Shown: one piece after another, positions 42,863 to 52,279 of the stretch | Layout of the letters: every line of letters starts with the position of its first letter | Numbering within the stretch: the first letter of the stretch is position 1 | DNA from: Nocardia anaemiae NBRC 100462 | Lineage (GTDB): Bacteria > Actinomycetota > Actinomycetes > Mycobacteriales > Mycobacteriaceae | Direction: 5' to 3' | NCBI RefSeq assembly: GCF_001612725.1 | Contig: NZ_BDAZ01000004.1 | Coordinates: 62,001-126,000 of the forward strand | DNA length: 64,000 nt | Notes under the pieces: model-generated | Database searches by the model: none | Seen by the model: only the letters and a program-made list of their open reading frames with translations | Told to the model about the DNA's origin: nothing | Translations under genes and position numbers: made by a program

Positions 42863-43759
42863 TCACGGCGGGGGCATCGAAATCGGCGGTCGATCCGGTG
42901 TCACATCGAGCAGCGGTGCGAGGTTCGGTGTCCAGCGCGGGTACTGAGTGAAGATCTCCCCGAAGGATTTCGACGGTTTGCCGAGCTTCACTCCCGCCGC
43001 CCTGTCTTCGCGCAGTTCGTGCTGCAGCGATTCCACCGAGCGCACCAATCCGGTGTGCAGACTGCGCTGTTCGATGGCGGCACTGCGGCCGGTGATCCCG
43101 ATCGCGCCGATGAACGCACCCGAGCTGTCGCGCACCGCCGATGCCACACAACTCCAGCCGACCGCCGTCTGCTCACGCTCGTGCGCGAACCCGGTATCGC
43201 GGGCCTCGTCGAGCAGTGCCCGCAGTTTGCGCGGATCGGTCACCGAGTACTGGGTCAGCGGCGCCCAGCGCATGGCGAGGATCTGTTCGGCCTGTTCCTC
43301 GTGGGCGGCGATCTGCAGCCGCCCCGCGGCGGTGAGGACCATACTCGGCCCGAACGATGCCAGGCTCGGCCAGTTCTGCCGCTTCATCACCTCGGCGTAG
43401 TTGCGGCCGAACGCCGAACCGTTGAGGGTCAGCTCCCCGCCGTACAGGCTTGCGCACCAGACGATTTCGCCGCGCGTGCGCAGGTACAGGTCCTGGATGT
43501 AGGGCTGCGCGGTGACGACGAAACCGTGCTGCTGGGCCGCGCGCAAACCGTGGTAGATCAGCAGCGTGCCCGCCCGGTAGCCGTCCGGGGTCACTTCGAG
43601 CATGCCGCGTCGGGCCAGATCGTTGGCGATACGACGGACGGTTGGTTTCGGAATGCCGGTACGGCGCGTCAGCGTGGCCAACGAGACCGGATCCCGGGAA
43701 TCGGCGACCGCCTCGATGATCGCGACGGCGCGCCCGACCACGGTTTTGTCATCGGGCAT
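42863..43759 (-). CDS. IclR-family transcriptional regulator
   Basis: 298 residues. N-terminal winged helix: AVAIIEAVADSRDPVSLATL, then RRTGIPKPTVRRIANDLARR. C-terminal IclR effector domain (about 90-270): GFAHEREQTAVGWSCVASAV and GAIGITGRSA. It sits between the glnX operon and the plus-strand signalling operon and has no adjacent catabolic genes, so its target is unknown and may be either flank. Confidence 0.92.
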   Translation of the reverse strand: MPDDKTVVGRAVAIIEAVADSRDPVSLATLTRRTGIPKPTVRRIANDLARRGMLEVTPDGYRAGTLLIYHGLRAAQQHGFVVTAQPYIQDLYLRTRGEIVWCASLYGGELTLNGSAFGRNYAEVMKRQNWPSLASFGPSMVLTAAGRLQIAAHEEQAEQILAMRWAPLTQYSVTDPRKLRALLDEARDTGFAHEREQTAVGWSCVASAVRDSSGAFIGAIGITGRSAAIEQRSLHTGLVRSVESLQHELREDRAAGVKLGKPSKSFGEIFTQYPRWTPNLAPLLDVTPDRPPISMPPP

Positions 43760-44073
43760 ATCGATGAGTGTGCGACCGCATCGGCACGGGTGTCAAACCG
43801 ATACCGCGTTGGACGGCCGTTGGTTATTCGTTGGTCGGTGCCGCGAATCTCATGGGGCCGAAACGTACCGACCCATGTTCGGTACCGACCCCCAACGCAC
43901 CTCTATCCAACCCTCCAGCCTCGCACCCCGGGGGGACCGTAATCAATGCGCGCACAGCCAATTTCGATGAACGTGTCACTCAGTGATACGGCGGGGATGT
44001 TTCCGCACCGGATTTGCCGGACGCTGATTCCACGTCCCGTCCACCGGGCTTGGCGCGCAGGAAAGTGAGCCCA
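43760..44073. other. Intergenic region holding a conserved 39-bp element
   Basis: About 310 bases between the IclR gene and the MmpS-like operon. It should contain the promoter of the plus-strand operon. The segment 43819-43857 is repeated, diverged, at 52280-52318 (see repeats). No other clear feature. Confidence 0.5.
43819..43857 (+). repeat. 39-bp element, copy 1
   Basis: Matches 52280-52318 at 32 of 39 positions. In one frame it reads VGYSLVGAANLMG, and four of the seven differences leave that reading unchanged. It lies about 220 bases before the MmpS-like start. Confidence 0.55.
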
Positions 44074-44580
44074 GTGAAGTACCTACTTACCGCCGTTCTC
44101 GCGGTGGTCGCGGCGGCCGCGGTTTTTCTCGCGGTCGGCAAGTCGAATCTCGATATCCATCTGCCACAGGTAGATCAGGCGTCGAATCAGGACCAGACCA
44201 CCGGTGAGAGCACCGGATCCCGTGGTGGAAACGGCAATTCGAATACAAACAACAATTCTGATTCCACCAAGCCCACCGGCCCGACGACAACGGACAAGAC
44301 CAAGAAGCACACCGTCGTCTTCGATGTGAGCGGCAGCGGCAAGGTTCGCGACCTCAGCTGGAGTGACGGCGCCAGCAGCTACCTCGGCGCGGGCGCTACC
44401 ACACTGCCCTATTCGCGCACCCTGGTCAGCAACCGGTCCGGTGGTTTCGTCGTCTTCATCGAGGGCACGCCCGATCCCGCCGGTGCGGCCCACTGCAAGA
44501 TCACCGTCGACGGCAAAGTCGTCGCCGAGCAACAGTCCACCGCTCGCGGATTGTCGTGCCGCGCAGAAATTTCCAACTAA
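44074..44580 (+). CDS. MmpS-like membrane-anchored beta-sandwich protein
   Basis: 168 residues from GTG 44074; AGGA lies 11 bases upstream (a GTG at 44065 is possible). One N-terminal membrane helix (about 4-22), a Ser/Asn/Thr/Gly-rich linker, then a beta-rich domain: TVVFDVSGSGKVRDLSWSDG, TLPYSRTL, and CKITVDGKVVAEQ ... CRAEI. The terminal segment is the MmpS pattern, a family that helps MmpL transporters export lipids. No MmpL is present. First gene of the VWA/PP2C/kinase/FHA-ABC operon. Confidence 0.7.
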   Translation: MKYLLTAVLAVVAAAAVFLAVGKSNLDIHLPQVDQASNQDQTTGESTGSRGGNGNSNTNNNSDSTKPTGPTTTDKTKKHTVVFDVSGSGKVRDLSWSDGASSYLGAGATTLPYSRTLVSNRSGGFVVFIEGTPDPAGAAHCKITVDGKVVAEQQSTARGLSCRAEISN

Positions 44581-44592
44581 TCGGAGCCAGGA

Positions 44593-45327
44593 ATGCGTGA
44601 GGATACTCGTTTCAAACTCACCCAGGCCGGAGTGAGCGCCAGCCGGGTGTTCCCGTTCTATGTCGTCTGCGATGTCTCCCGTTCGATGTGGGACCCCGCG
44701 TGGACCGACCAGAAGATCACGCCACTGGAGACGGTGGAGCAAGCGCTGCCGGACATGCTCAATGTGCTCGAGGAGGATCCGACCACCTATGACACCGCGC
44801 ATCTTTCGGTCGTCGCCTTCGGTGATTCCGCCGTCGCGGTGCTGCCCTTGACCCCGCTGCGCATCGACCCATCCATTCCGGCGCTACCGCGCCAGGGCGC
44901 GACCGACTACGCGGACGTATTCCGTTATCTGGACCGACAATTGCGCGCCGACCACAAGCGCTTCGCCAGCGCCCGATTGGACACCTACACCCCGGTGATC
45001 TTCTTCCTCACCGACGGAAATCCGCAAGTGCGCGGCAAATTCCAGCCCGACAATGTCTGGGTGCCGGTGCGGGCCGGACTGGAGGCGCCCGGCCACCCGT
45101 TTCGACCGGTAGTGGTGGCACTCGGCATCGGCGATGTGCGTGAGGAGACGGTCCGGCAGTTGCGCTCGCGCAATCCGGTCGGCGTCGCCTGTGTCGCCGA
45201 GGGCAGTGTGGCGCCGGGAGATCTGTTGCGCGCCATCATCAACAGCATCAAGTTCTCGATCAGCAGCAGTGTCGGGCAGGGCAGGTTCCTGTTCCGTACG
45301 CCCCTCGGCATGCGGGAACTGGACTGA
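44593..45327 (+). CDS. TerY-like VWA-domain protein
   Basis: 244 residues, 12 bases after the MmpS-like stop, with GGAG upstream. A VWA fold throughout: MIDAS DVSRSMW, Thr in GATDYADV, and LTDGNPQV. The C-terminal GQGRFLFRTP extends the fold. No signal peptide. TerY-type VWA proteins together with a PP2C and a kinase form the TerY-P triad known from computational studies of tellurite-resistance-linked stress systems; that triad is present here. Confidence 0.9.
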   Translation: MREDTRFKLTQAGVSASRVFPFYVVCDVSRSMWDPAWTDQKITPLETVEQALPDMLNVLEEDPTTYDTAHLSVVAFGDSAVAVLPLTPLRIDPSIPALPRQGATDYADVFRYLDRQLRADHKRFASARLDTYTPVIFFLTDGNPQVRGKFQPDNVWVPVRAGLEAPGHPFRPVVVALGIGDVREETVRQLRSRNPVGVACVAEGSVAPGDLLRAIINSIKFSISSSVGQGRFLFRTPLGMRELD

Positions 45328-45333
45328 ATAGCC

Positions 45334-46806
45334 ATGACGCTGAATACGTTTCGTCGCCGACCGATTCTGTTCGTAGTCGCGACCGCGCTGCTGGGCACGC
45401 TGCTGTCGATCATCGTGCAGGTGCTGGCCGATAGCGGCCCCGACGGCTGGACCACGGCCGCGGTCGCCGAGCGAGTGGCCCACGATGTCTCGGGCTGCCC
45501 GCAAGTGCCGGAAGCCGCTGTCGGTCGGTTGAAATCGCCAGTGCGCGCGGAACTGCGCGACAAATTCGGCAATACCTGCGCACCGATCTCGGGCCTGCCG
45601 ATTATCTTGGCCAGCGGCAGCCAGTTGCCGAAACCGCAGTCGGAGCCGATTCTGCTGCACGATATCGGTAGCCAGCAGGTCAGCGCCCGGCCCTCCGGCG
45701 AATTCGGTGACGTGCTGCTGGTCTCGATCGCCGACCCGGCACCCGATCGCGGATTATGGTGGCTGCCAACGACTCTGATGTGCCTGCTCGCCGCGACGGC
45801 GACCGGAGCCGCGGTCGTGCTGGTGCGGCCCGGACCTGGAACCAGTTCGGTCGTGCCGATCGCCGATCGTGGCGGTCCGGAACGCTCCGAGCTGGCCGAG
45901 GGTGCCGAGGCCGCCCGCCCGGTCGAACTACCCGCATTGACCACCTCTGGCGTGAGCGGACTCACCGTCGACCGTGGCCGCAGCGGCCGTTACGACGTGT
46001 ACGCCGCCACGCAGGTGGGACTGTCGCACGCGAAGGACGGCCACACGCGCGAGGACGCCTACGCCATCGGAGGCGACCCGGATCGCGGCTGGGTCTACCT
46101 CGCGGTCGCCGACGGGCTCGGCTCGGCCGCCAATTCCCATGCCGCCGCCCAGCGTGCGACCCGCGCCTGCCTGACGCTGCTGCACCGGTATGCGAGTTCG
46201 CTCGATCGCATCGGATATCCGTCCACCTGGGAGCCGCTCGCCGCGGAGATCACCGCGAAGGTGGCCGCCCAACTCGACACGGGGACGATCGACGAACTGG
46301 CCGCCCAGATCGATTACCGCAGCCCGCACGGCGCAAGCGATAACAAGCGCACCTCGAGCCCGGCCTGCACCTTGGCCTTCGCCGCGCTCGGCCCGGTTTC
46401 GGCGGACGGCTACCCGCTGGCCTGGGCGACCATCGGCGATTGCGATCTACTGCTGGTGGACCTGGATTCCGGTGCCACCAAATGGCTTACCCAGCACACG
46501 ACCAAGCGCGGCATGATCAGCAATGTCACGCCGTCGCTGCCACGCGATGCCGATCGCGTGATCGCCGGGCTCACCTTCGTGCCGTCGAATCTGATGGTGG
46601 TGCTGGCCAGTGACGGGATGGCCGACGCGATCCGGCTGGTGCCCGAACAATTCGCCACGCTGCTGCCGCAGATCGCCGGGCCGCGGCCCGCCGAGCATGT
46701 TTTCGGACAGCTCGTCGGATTCGACCTGCCCGGCCTGCACGATGACCGCACCATCGTCGCGGCCTGGCCGACACGCGGGCGCGGGCCCGCCCGGAACATA
46801 CGTTAG
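45334..46806 (+). CDS. Membrane-anchored PP2C-family phosphatase
   Basis: 490 residues. Membrane helices at about 11-33 and 142-165 bracket a short extracytoplasmic domain with two Cys (VSGCPQVPEA, NTCAPIS). The cytosolic PPM domain (about 215-480) keeps its metal ligands: TREDAYAIG, AVADGLGSA, LASDGMADA and LHDDRTIVAA. The outside domain could sense an envelope cue. Second member of the triad, six bases after the VWA gene. Confidence 0.85.
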   Translation: MTLNTFRRRPILFVVATALLGTLLSIIVQVLADSGPDGWTTAAVAERVAHDVSGCPQVPEAAVGRLKSPVRAELRDKFGNTCAPISGLPIILASGSQLPKPQSEPILLHDIGSQQVSARPSGEFGDVLLVSIADPAPDRGLWWLPTTLMCLLAATATGAAVVLVRPGPGTSSVVPIADRGGPERSELAEGAEAARPVELPALTTSGVSGLTVDRGRSGRYDVYAATQVGLSHAKDGHTREDAYAIGGDPDRGWVYLAVADGLGSAANSHAAAQRATRACLTLLHRYASSLDRIGYPSTWEPLAAEITAKVAAQLDTGTIDELAAQIDYRSPHGASDNKRTSSPACTLAFAALGPVSADGYPLAWATIGDCDLLLVDLDSGATKWLTQHTTKRGMISNVTPSLPRDADRVIAGLTFVPSNLMVVLASDGMADAIRLVPEQFATLLPQIAGPRPAEHVFGQLVGFDLPGLHDDRTIVAAWPTRGRGPARNIR

Positions 46807-46815
46807 GCGGGGGCT

Positions 46816-47904
46816 ATGACAATGCCGGGGTGGTCGGCAGCCGGACGTACCGAGTACCGCTTGGACGAACTGCGCATCATGGGCGATTTTCCGCTGGGTG
46901 AGGGCGGTTCCGCGCAGGTGTGGCGGTGTACGACACCGGATGAGGTGTCGGTCGCGTTCAAGCGCTATGACCGGGATACGGTGCGTCAATTGCGGCCGCG
47001 GGTGCTGCGTGAGTTGGTCGCCTGGCCACACCGGCTGGATCAGGACGACCGCAAGCGCCTGCTGGAGCTGTGCGCGTGGCCGCATGCAGTGGTCGTCGAA
47101 AACGAAACGGTGGTAGGCATTCTCATGCCACTGGCGCCACGCGAATTCTTTTTCGAATCGCGCAGCGGTCCGCAGCCGCGGGCCTTCACCCGGGTCGCGG
47201 TGCGGGTGTCGGATGCGCAGAAGCGCGGGCACACCTATTTCGATTTCCCGCACAAGATCGCGCGACTGGGGCAGTTGCTGGTGGATCTGCAGTTCCTGCA
47301 CGATAACGACATCGTGGTCGGGGACCTACAGCCCAACAACATCCTGACCACCGACGCGCGGCCGGTCGACGGTGTCGTCTCGGCGCACAACTACTTCCTG
47401 GACTGCGATTCCTTCCTCATCGGCGGCCGCGGCGCGACCCCGCGACTCGATCCGCTGCCGTGGCGGCCGCCGTATCCGGTGCAGCAGTTCACCGCGACCA
47501 CCGATCTCTTCAAATTCGCGTTGCTGATGATCCGTTGCCTCGCCGAGGATCTGGCCGCGAATCGGCTCGACTATCGGCAGTACGCCCAGTTGCTGCCCAG
47601 CGGGGATTTCCAGAAGGTCGACCGGCTGCTGACCACCCCGCATCCGGATCTGACCTCCGCCGATCTGCGGGCGCTCGCACTGGCCTGGCAGTCGGTGGTG
47701 CGGCCGGACGGTCGGGTGTATCGGCGGACCGACTTCGCGCTGCGCGAACCATGGAACGAGCAGACTCGCGCCGCGCACTTCACCGGGTTCGCCGCGTCCG
47801 CGCCGACGAGTACTGCACCGCGCCAACGTATTTCACCTGTTGTGGTGGTCGCGTGGATCGCATTGTTCATCGTGCTGCTCACCATCGTGATCTCGCTCGC
47901 ATGA
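46816..47904 (+). CDS. Atypical protein kinase of the TerY-P triad, membrane-anchored
   Basis: 362 residues. Glycine loop LGEGGSAQVWRC, Lys in VAFKRY, then VVGDLQPNNIL where HRD-LKPEN is expected (Arg and Lys replaced, catalytic Asp kept) and LDCDSF in place of DFG. These changes are the hallmark of the TerY-associated kinase family, not decay. A single C-terminal helix (about 337-358) anchors it. It follows the PP2C gene by nine bases. Whether it transfers phosphate cannot be read from the sequence. Confidence 0.83.
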   Translation: MTMPGWSAAGRTEYRLDELRIMGDFPLGEGGSAQVWRCTTPDEVSVAFKRYDRDTVRQLRPRVLRELVAWPHRLDQDDRKRLLELCAWPHAVVVENETVVGILMPLAPREFFFESRSGPQPRAFTRVAVRVSDAQKRGHTYFDFPHKIARLGQLLVDLQFLHDNDIVVGDLQPNNILTTDARPVDGVVSAHNYFLDCDSFLIGGRGATPRLDPLPWRPPYPVQQFTATTDLFKFALLMIRCLAEDLAANRLDYRQYAQLLPSGDFQKVDRLLTTPHPDLTSADLRALALAWQSVVRPDGRVYRRTDFALREPWNEQTRAAHFTGFAASAPTSTAPRQRISPVVVVAWIALFIVLLTIVISLA

Positions 47905-47918
47905 TCAGGAATGAACCG

Positions 47919-50507
47919 ATGTCCGAACCTGCCCTCCTGCTCACCACCGGTGCGATCCGCCATCGGATCTCCGGGCGCACCCATTCCCTCGGCTCCGGAT
48001 CCGGCGCCGATATTTCGGTCAGCGACGACGGCCCGGCGGGCCAGTGGCTGCGGTTCCGGTATGTCAACGGGTGGGCCATTCGCGCCGTGGATCCGACGAT
48101 CGAGGCGACCCTCGATGACGAGCCGATCGGCCCGCGTACCTGGACGGCGGTCGATGGTTCCGGGACGCACGAACTGCGGATCGTGGTGCGCGGTCGTATT
48201 TTTCGCCTCGTTGTGGCCGAGGCGGACGGCAACAGGAGCTTCACGCCGCCAACGGCTGTCGGTTCTTCGGGTCGAGGACCGGATCCGACGGTCGACCCCC
48301 GCGCATCGCGAACGCCGTCCCCACCTGCTGCGGTCCGACCGACGGCGCGCAGTGGGCATGGCGCCGCGGCGAATCCCCGGCCGGTCAACCCCGCCGCGGC
48401 CGCGACCCAGCCCCCTCCCAGACGCGCACATTCGACCCCGCCAGCCGCTCGCACGCCGAAAGCACGCCCGATAGCCGACCCGACGCTGATCGATGAGCCC
48501 GCGCAAGCATTGCCGATAGGCATCGCCCATCACACTTCCCCGCAACCCGATCCCACACCGCGACAACAGGTCTCATCGGCGCCTGGATCGTGGTCGGTGC
48601 CGAGCGATCGGCCGCTCGCGATCGGCCGCGCGGGTGGTGATGCGGAAATCGCCCTGCCCGGCCTGGATCTGGCGCATCGGCACGCGACGGTGCGCTGGAC
48701 CGGGCGTGCAGTGGAGTTGCGCGGACTCGCCACCAATGCGCGGCCGTTCGTCGACGGCAAACCCGTACTGCACGCGCGACTGCGGGTCGGCGAGCAATTC
48801 ATGTTGGCGCATCACACCTTCGAGGTATCGGGCCCCGCCCAGCTGACACTGGTACCCGCCGCGGTCATCGCGCGCGAACCGCTGCTGCGCTTCGACGGCG
48901 TGAGCCTGCGGTATCGGGGTCGTACCGAACCCACCCTGCGCGATCTGACCTTCGAACTCGGGCGCGGTGAGGTTCTGGCCGTGATCGGACCGTCCGGGGC
49001 CGGGAAGTCCACCATGTGTTCCGGTCTGCTCGGCGAGGTCGCACTGGCGGCGGGCTCGTTGCGGCTCGGCCGAGTCGACCTGGTCGCATCCCGAATGCAG
49101 GCCAGTCATCTGGTTTCCTTTGTGCCGCAACAGCCCGCCATGTTCGGCGATCTCGCGGTGCGCGACGCATTGCTGTGGGTGGCGGGTCTGCGCACGGCCA
49201 GCGATACCACCCGGTCCGAGCGGGCGGCCCGGGTCGACACCGTGATCGCCGAGATGGAGCTGGCGGGCGAGATCGGCAAGCGGATCGTCACGCTGTCGGG
49301 CGGACAGCGCAAGCGTGTCTCGACCGCCATGGAATTGCTCAGCGATCCGCAATTGCTGGTACTGGACGAGCCGACCTCCGGGTTGGACGAGGGTTTGGAC
49401 CGCGCCATGATGCAGCGGTTGCGGGTGGTCGCCGAAACCGGTTGCGCTGTCATTGTCGTCACCCATTCGATGGTCAATGTCGACTGCGCCGACAAAGTGC
49501 TCGCGGTGACCGGTCGCGGGCGACTCGGATTCTTCGGCCCGCCCCGAGAGTTGTTGGGCGCCTTCGGCGTCGACAGCTACGCCGAGGTGATGGACCGGCT
49601 GCGCGCCGACCGGCAGGCGGGGCAACCCGCCGCACCCTCGGCCCCGCAACCGGCCGAGCATGCGGTCCCCGCGCCGATGCGTGGTTCGCTGCACCGGCAT
49701 CTGCCGCGCCTGATCGGTCGGGAATGGGCCCGCCAGCGCAATGGATTCCGCACGCTCGCACTGGGTTCAGCGGCGGGCATCGGCCTGACCGCCATGCTCG
49801 GTGCGGCCGCTTCCGACCAGGGACTCGGCGGTGACCCGCGGGCGATCAGTTCGGTCATGATCGCCTTGATCGTCTGCCTCACCTTTTTCTCGATGGCGCA
49901 ATCCTTCGCCGCCATCGTCGACGATCGCGTGGTCATCGAACGCGAAGCGCGCTGGGGAATTTCGGCGGCATCAGTGGTGTTGGCGCGCGCGATCACCTGT
50001 ACGCCGCTCGCGGTGCTGCTGGGTGTGGCATCGACCATCGGCTATCTCGGTATCAAGTCCGGGCCCGCGAATCCGATACTGCCGCAACCCTACGGCCTAC
50101 TGCTGTTCGCGATTACGCTGCCGCTGGCCGCGATGGCACTCGGGCTGCTGGTATCGGCATGTTCGAAATCATTGCGGCAGGCGGTTTTCGTGCTGATGGG
50201 CGTGCTGGCGCTGCAGGTGGTGATGACCGGGCTCGCACCGCCGTTCGAAGGCACGCCCGGTGCGGTACTGCGGATATTCGCGTATGCCGCGCCGTCGCGG
50301 TGGGCGGCGGCCGGGCTCGGTGCCGATATCGGACTCACCGGTGGGGCGGATCCACCACCGGGGCAGCAGAAGCCGTTCGCCGATTCGATCTGGACCCACG
50401 ATCTGCATCACGTCGAGACCGCCGCGGCGGTGCTGGTCGTGATCGCGATCGTCGCCACCGCGTCGACCATTCGGGTGCTGCGGCGGCAGCTGATGGCCAT
50501 GAAATAG
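47919..50507 (+). CDS. FHA-FHA-ABC transporter fusion (Rv1747-like)
   Basis: 862 residues from ATG 47919 (AGGA eight bases upstream; ATG 47901 overlapping the previous stop is an alternative). FHA-like domain 1 at about 5-100; Pro/Ala-rich linker about 110-220; FHA domain 2 about 225-310 (AIGRAGG, AHRHATVRW). ABC ATPase about 325-560: Walker A GPSGAGKST, signature LSGGQRKRVS, Walker B LLVLDEPTSG. An ABC-2 membrane domain with six helices follows. The plan and length match Rv1747 of M. tuberculosis, an exporter controlled by phosphothreonine binding to its FHA domains. Here the kinase and phosphatase lie directly upstream. Confidence 0.93.
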   Translation: MSEPALLLTTGAIRHRISGRTHSLGSGSGADISVSDDGPAGQWLRFRYVNGWAIRAVDPTIEATLDDEPIGPRTWTAVDGSGTHELRIVVRGRIFRLVVAEADGNRSFTPPTAVGSSGRGPDPTVDPRASRTPSPPAAVRPTARSGHGAAANPRPVNPAAAATQPPPRRAHSTPPAARTPKARPIADPTLIDEPAQALPIGIAHHTSPQPDPTPRQQVSSAPGSWSVPSDRPLAIGRAGGDAEIALPGLDLAHRHATVRWTGRAVELRGLATNARPFVDGKPVLHARLRVGEQFMLAHHTFEVSGPAQLTLVPAAVIAREPLLRFDGVSLRYRGRTEPTLRDLTFELGRGEVLAVIGPSGAGKSTMCSGLLGEVALAAGSLRLGRVDLVASRMQASHLVSFVPQQPAMFGDLAVRDALLWVAGLRTASDTTRSERAARVDTVIAEMELAGEIGKRIVTLSGGQRKRVSTAMELLSDPQLLVLDEPTSGLDEGLDRAMMQRLRVVAETGCAVIVVTHSMVNVDCADKVLAVTGRGRLGFFGPPRELLGAFGVDSYAEVMDRLRADRQAGQPAAPSAPQPAEHAVPAPMRGSLHRHLPRLIGREWARQRNGFRTLALGSAAGIGLTAMLGAAASDQGLGGDPRAISSVMIALIVCLTFFSMAQSFAAIVDDRVVIEREARWGISAASVVLARAITCTPLAVLLGVASTIGYLGIKSGPANPILPQPYGLLLFAITLPLAAMALGLLVSACSKSLRQAVFVLMGVLALQVVMTGLAPPFEGTPGAVLRIFAYAAPSRWAAAGLGADIGLTGGADPPPGQQKPFADSIWTHDLHHVETAAAVLVVIAIVATASTIRVLRRQLMAMK

Positions 50508-50851
50508 GAGGTCACTTTCGAACCGAATTCATCTGCTGTACTGCATTACCGATGGTGCCGGGTTCGAGTTGTGCACCGGAACTCGTGTGGCTGCGGGGAA
50601 TCGTACCGCTGGAATTCGGTGCGCAGGAACGTGCGGAGTCTTGCCGGTGATCTACCGCGGCCTTCTCCAGCGAAATGCGCTGGCATCCAGATCTTTTCTG
50701 GCGCCGCGAATGCGCGACCCGGCACCGGTCGCATGTCGGCCGTCGGTGGATTCTTCGTGTCGAATCGGGCGAGTGATATTTTCCGGGGCAGCCGACGAGT
50801 ACCACCTCCGATTCGGAGACCGGTTCGCAGAACTGATACGCGCCCGACGAA
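50508..50851. other. Gene-free gap between convergent genes
   Basis: About 340 bases after the FHA-ABC stop and before the convergent kinase stop. Frames present have atypical composition and no family match. No strong hairpin seen. Confidence 0.45.
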
Positions 50852-52195
50852 TCAGCGAGGCAGTACGCCCCTTACGGCCAGTAGGGATATGACCACGAGC
50901 ACCGCTGAGGATATCCCCAGAGAAATCCAGCCGAGCCGGATCAAGTGGGCGGCCGATGCAGGCGGTGCGACAAATGCACGTCGAGCATGAACGCGTTGTC
51001 GGTGACCGCGCACGATCGTAACCGGGCCGAGCACGATGCCGTATCCCAAGAGTGACAAGACAATTGTGGTCACTTCGATCAGAATTCGGCGGGCCGAATC
51101 GCGCGTGGGCACCGGCGGACCTGACGGCACCTGAGCGAGGACAGGCCGATGCGGCGGGCTAGCCACAATATTGCGGGGCAATGTGGAGCGGCCGCGTTGC
51201 GGCTCCGTGGACCGCACCGGCCGTTCCTCGCCCTCCACGAGTTCGGTGACCTCATCCGACGCGGGCGCATTGTCGGGCTCGCGCGAGGTGACTTCGTCGG
51301 ACCCGGTGATCACGTCCGGCTCCGCATTCGGTGCGGTGATCTCACCAGCGGGCGCCACGGATGGTCTGCTCCGCACGCTCTGCTCGTCCTTGGCTTGGGC
51401 CGCAAGGAAATCCACGAGTTCACGCGCAGTCGGCCGGACCTCGGGATCCTTGTTCATCGTCGCGACGACCATGCGTCGGTACCGACCGGGCACACCGGTG
51501 AGATCCGGATCGTCCCGAATGATTCGCGCTATCACCCCCGCCTGGGTATCGGCGTGGAACGGTGGCCGACCGGTTGCCGCGAAGGCGACCAGCGCACCCC
51601 AGGCGAAAATGTCCGCGGGCGGTCCCACCTCGTGGTTGCCGAGCATTTCCGGCGGCATCCACGCCAGAGTCCCGATAATGCGTCCCGGTTCGGTGAGGCG
51701 GGTGGCATCGATAACCCGGGCGATACCGAAATCGATGACGCGCGGACCATCCCACGTCAGAATGATGTTGTCCGGCTTCAAATCCCGATGGATGACATCC
51801 GCGCCATGTATGCACTCGAGTGCTTCGGCGAGCCCGCTCGCGAAATCGTAGAGCTGGGCCGACGACATCGCGCCGCGTTCCCGAATGGCCTGTGCCATCG
51901 ATTCTCCGGAGACGAACGAATTGGCCAGCCACGGCCGCTCCGCTTCGATATCGGCGTCCACCACCTCCGCGATGCGCCGTCCGTGCACTCGCCGAGCCGC
52001 GCTGACCTCCTGCCGAAATCTGGCTCGGAACTCCGGATCCCGCGCCAATTGCGTATGCGGCATCTTTATCGCGACGACGGTGCCGTCCGGGCCGAATCCC
52101 TGGAATACGACACCCATTCCACCCTCGCCCAGACGGCCGTGTAACACGAACCGACCGATAGCCGTCGGATCATCCGGCAACAATGGTCTCAGCAT
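50852..52195 (-). CDS. Ser/Thr protein kinase with two C-terminal membrane helices
   Basis: 447 residues. A canonical Hanks-type kinase: glycine loop RLGEGGMGVVF (21-31), Lys44 in VAIKMP, Glu63, HRDLKPDN (136-143), DFG (155-157), MPPEM. A Pro/Glu-rich linker (about 270-375) precedes two C-terminal helices (about 378-398 and 425-445) with no large outside domain. All catalytic residues are present. It sits beside the FHA-ABC exporter and could be a second kinase acting on its FHA linker threonines (inference). Divergent from the CAP-domain gene. Confidence 0.93.
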   Translation of the reverse strand: MLRPLLPDDPTAIGRFVLHGRLGEGGMGVVFQGFGPDGTVVAIKMPHTQLARDPEFRARFRQEVSAARRVHGRRIAEVVDADIEAERPWLANSFVSGESMAQAIRERGAMSSAQLYDFASGLAEALECIHGADVIHRDLKPDNIILTWDGPRVIDFGIARVIDATRLTEPGRIIGTLAWMPPEMLGNHEVGPPADIFAWGALVAFAATGRPPFHADTQAGVIARIIRDDPDLTGVPGRYRRMVVATMNKDPEVRPTARELVDFLAAQAKDEQSVRSRPSVAPAGEITAPNAEPDVITGSDEVTSREPDNAPASDEVTELVEGEERPVRSTEPQRGRSTLPRNIVASPPHRPVLAQVPSGPPVPTRDSARRILIEVTTIVLSLLGYGIVLGPVTIVRGHRQRVHARRAFVAPPASAAHLIRLGWISLGISSAVLVVISLLAVRGVLPR

Positions 52196-52279
52196 TCTCC
52201 CTCACCGATTACGCTGAGCTGTCGTAGTTTTCGGAGCTTAGCACTGTCCGAGGGTATTTTCCGACCCTATTGGTTCCCC

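Noticed and set aside
46816..47904. Triad kinase considered a dead pseudokinase
   Set aside because: The Asp of the catalytic loop and the Lys are kept, and the altered HRD/DFG motifs are usual for TerY-associated kinases, so loss of activity is not supported.
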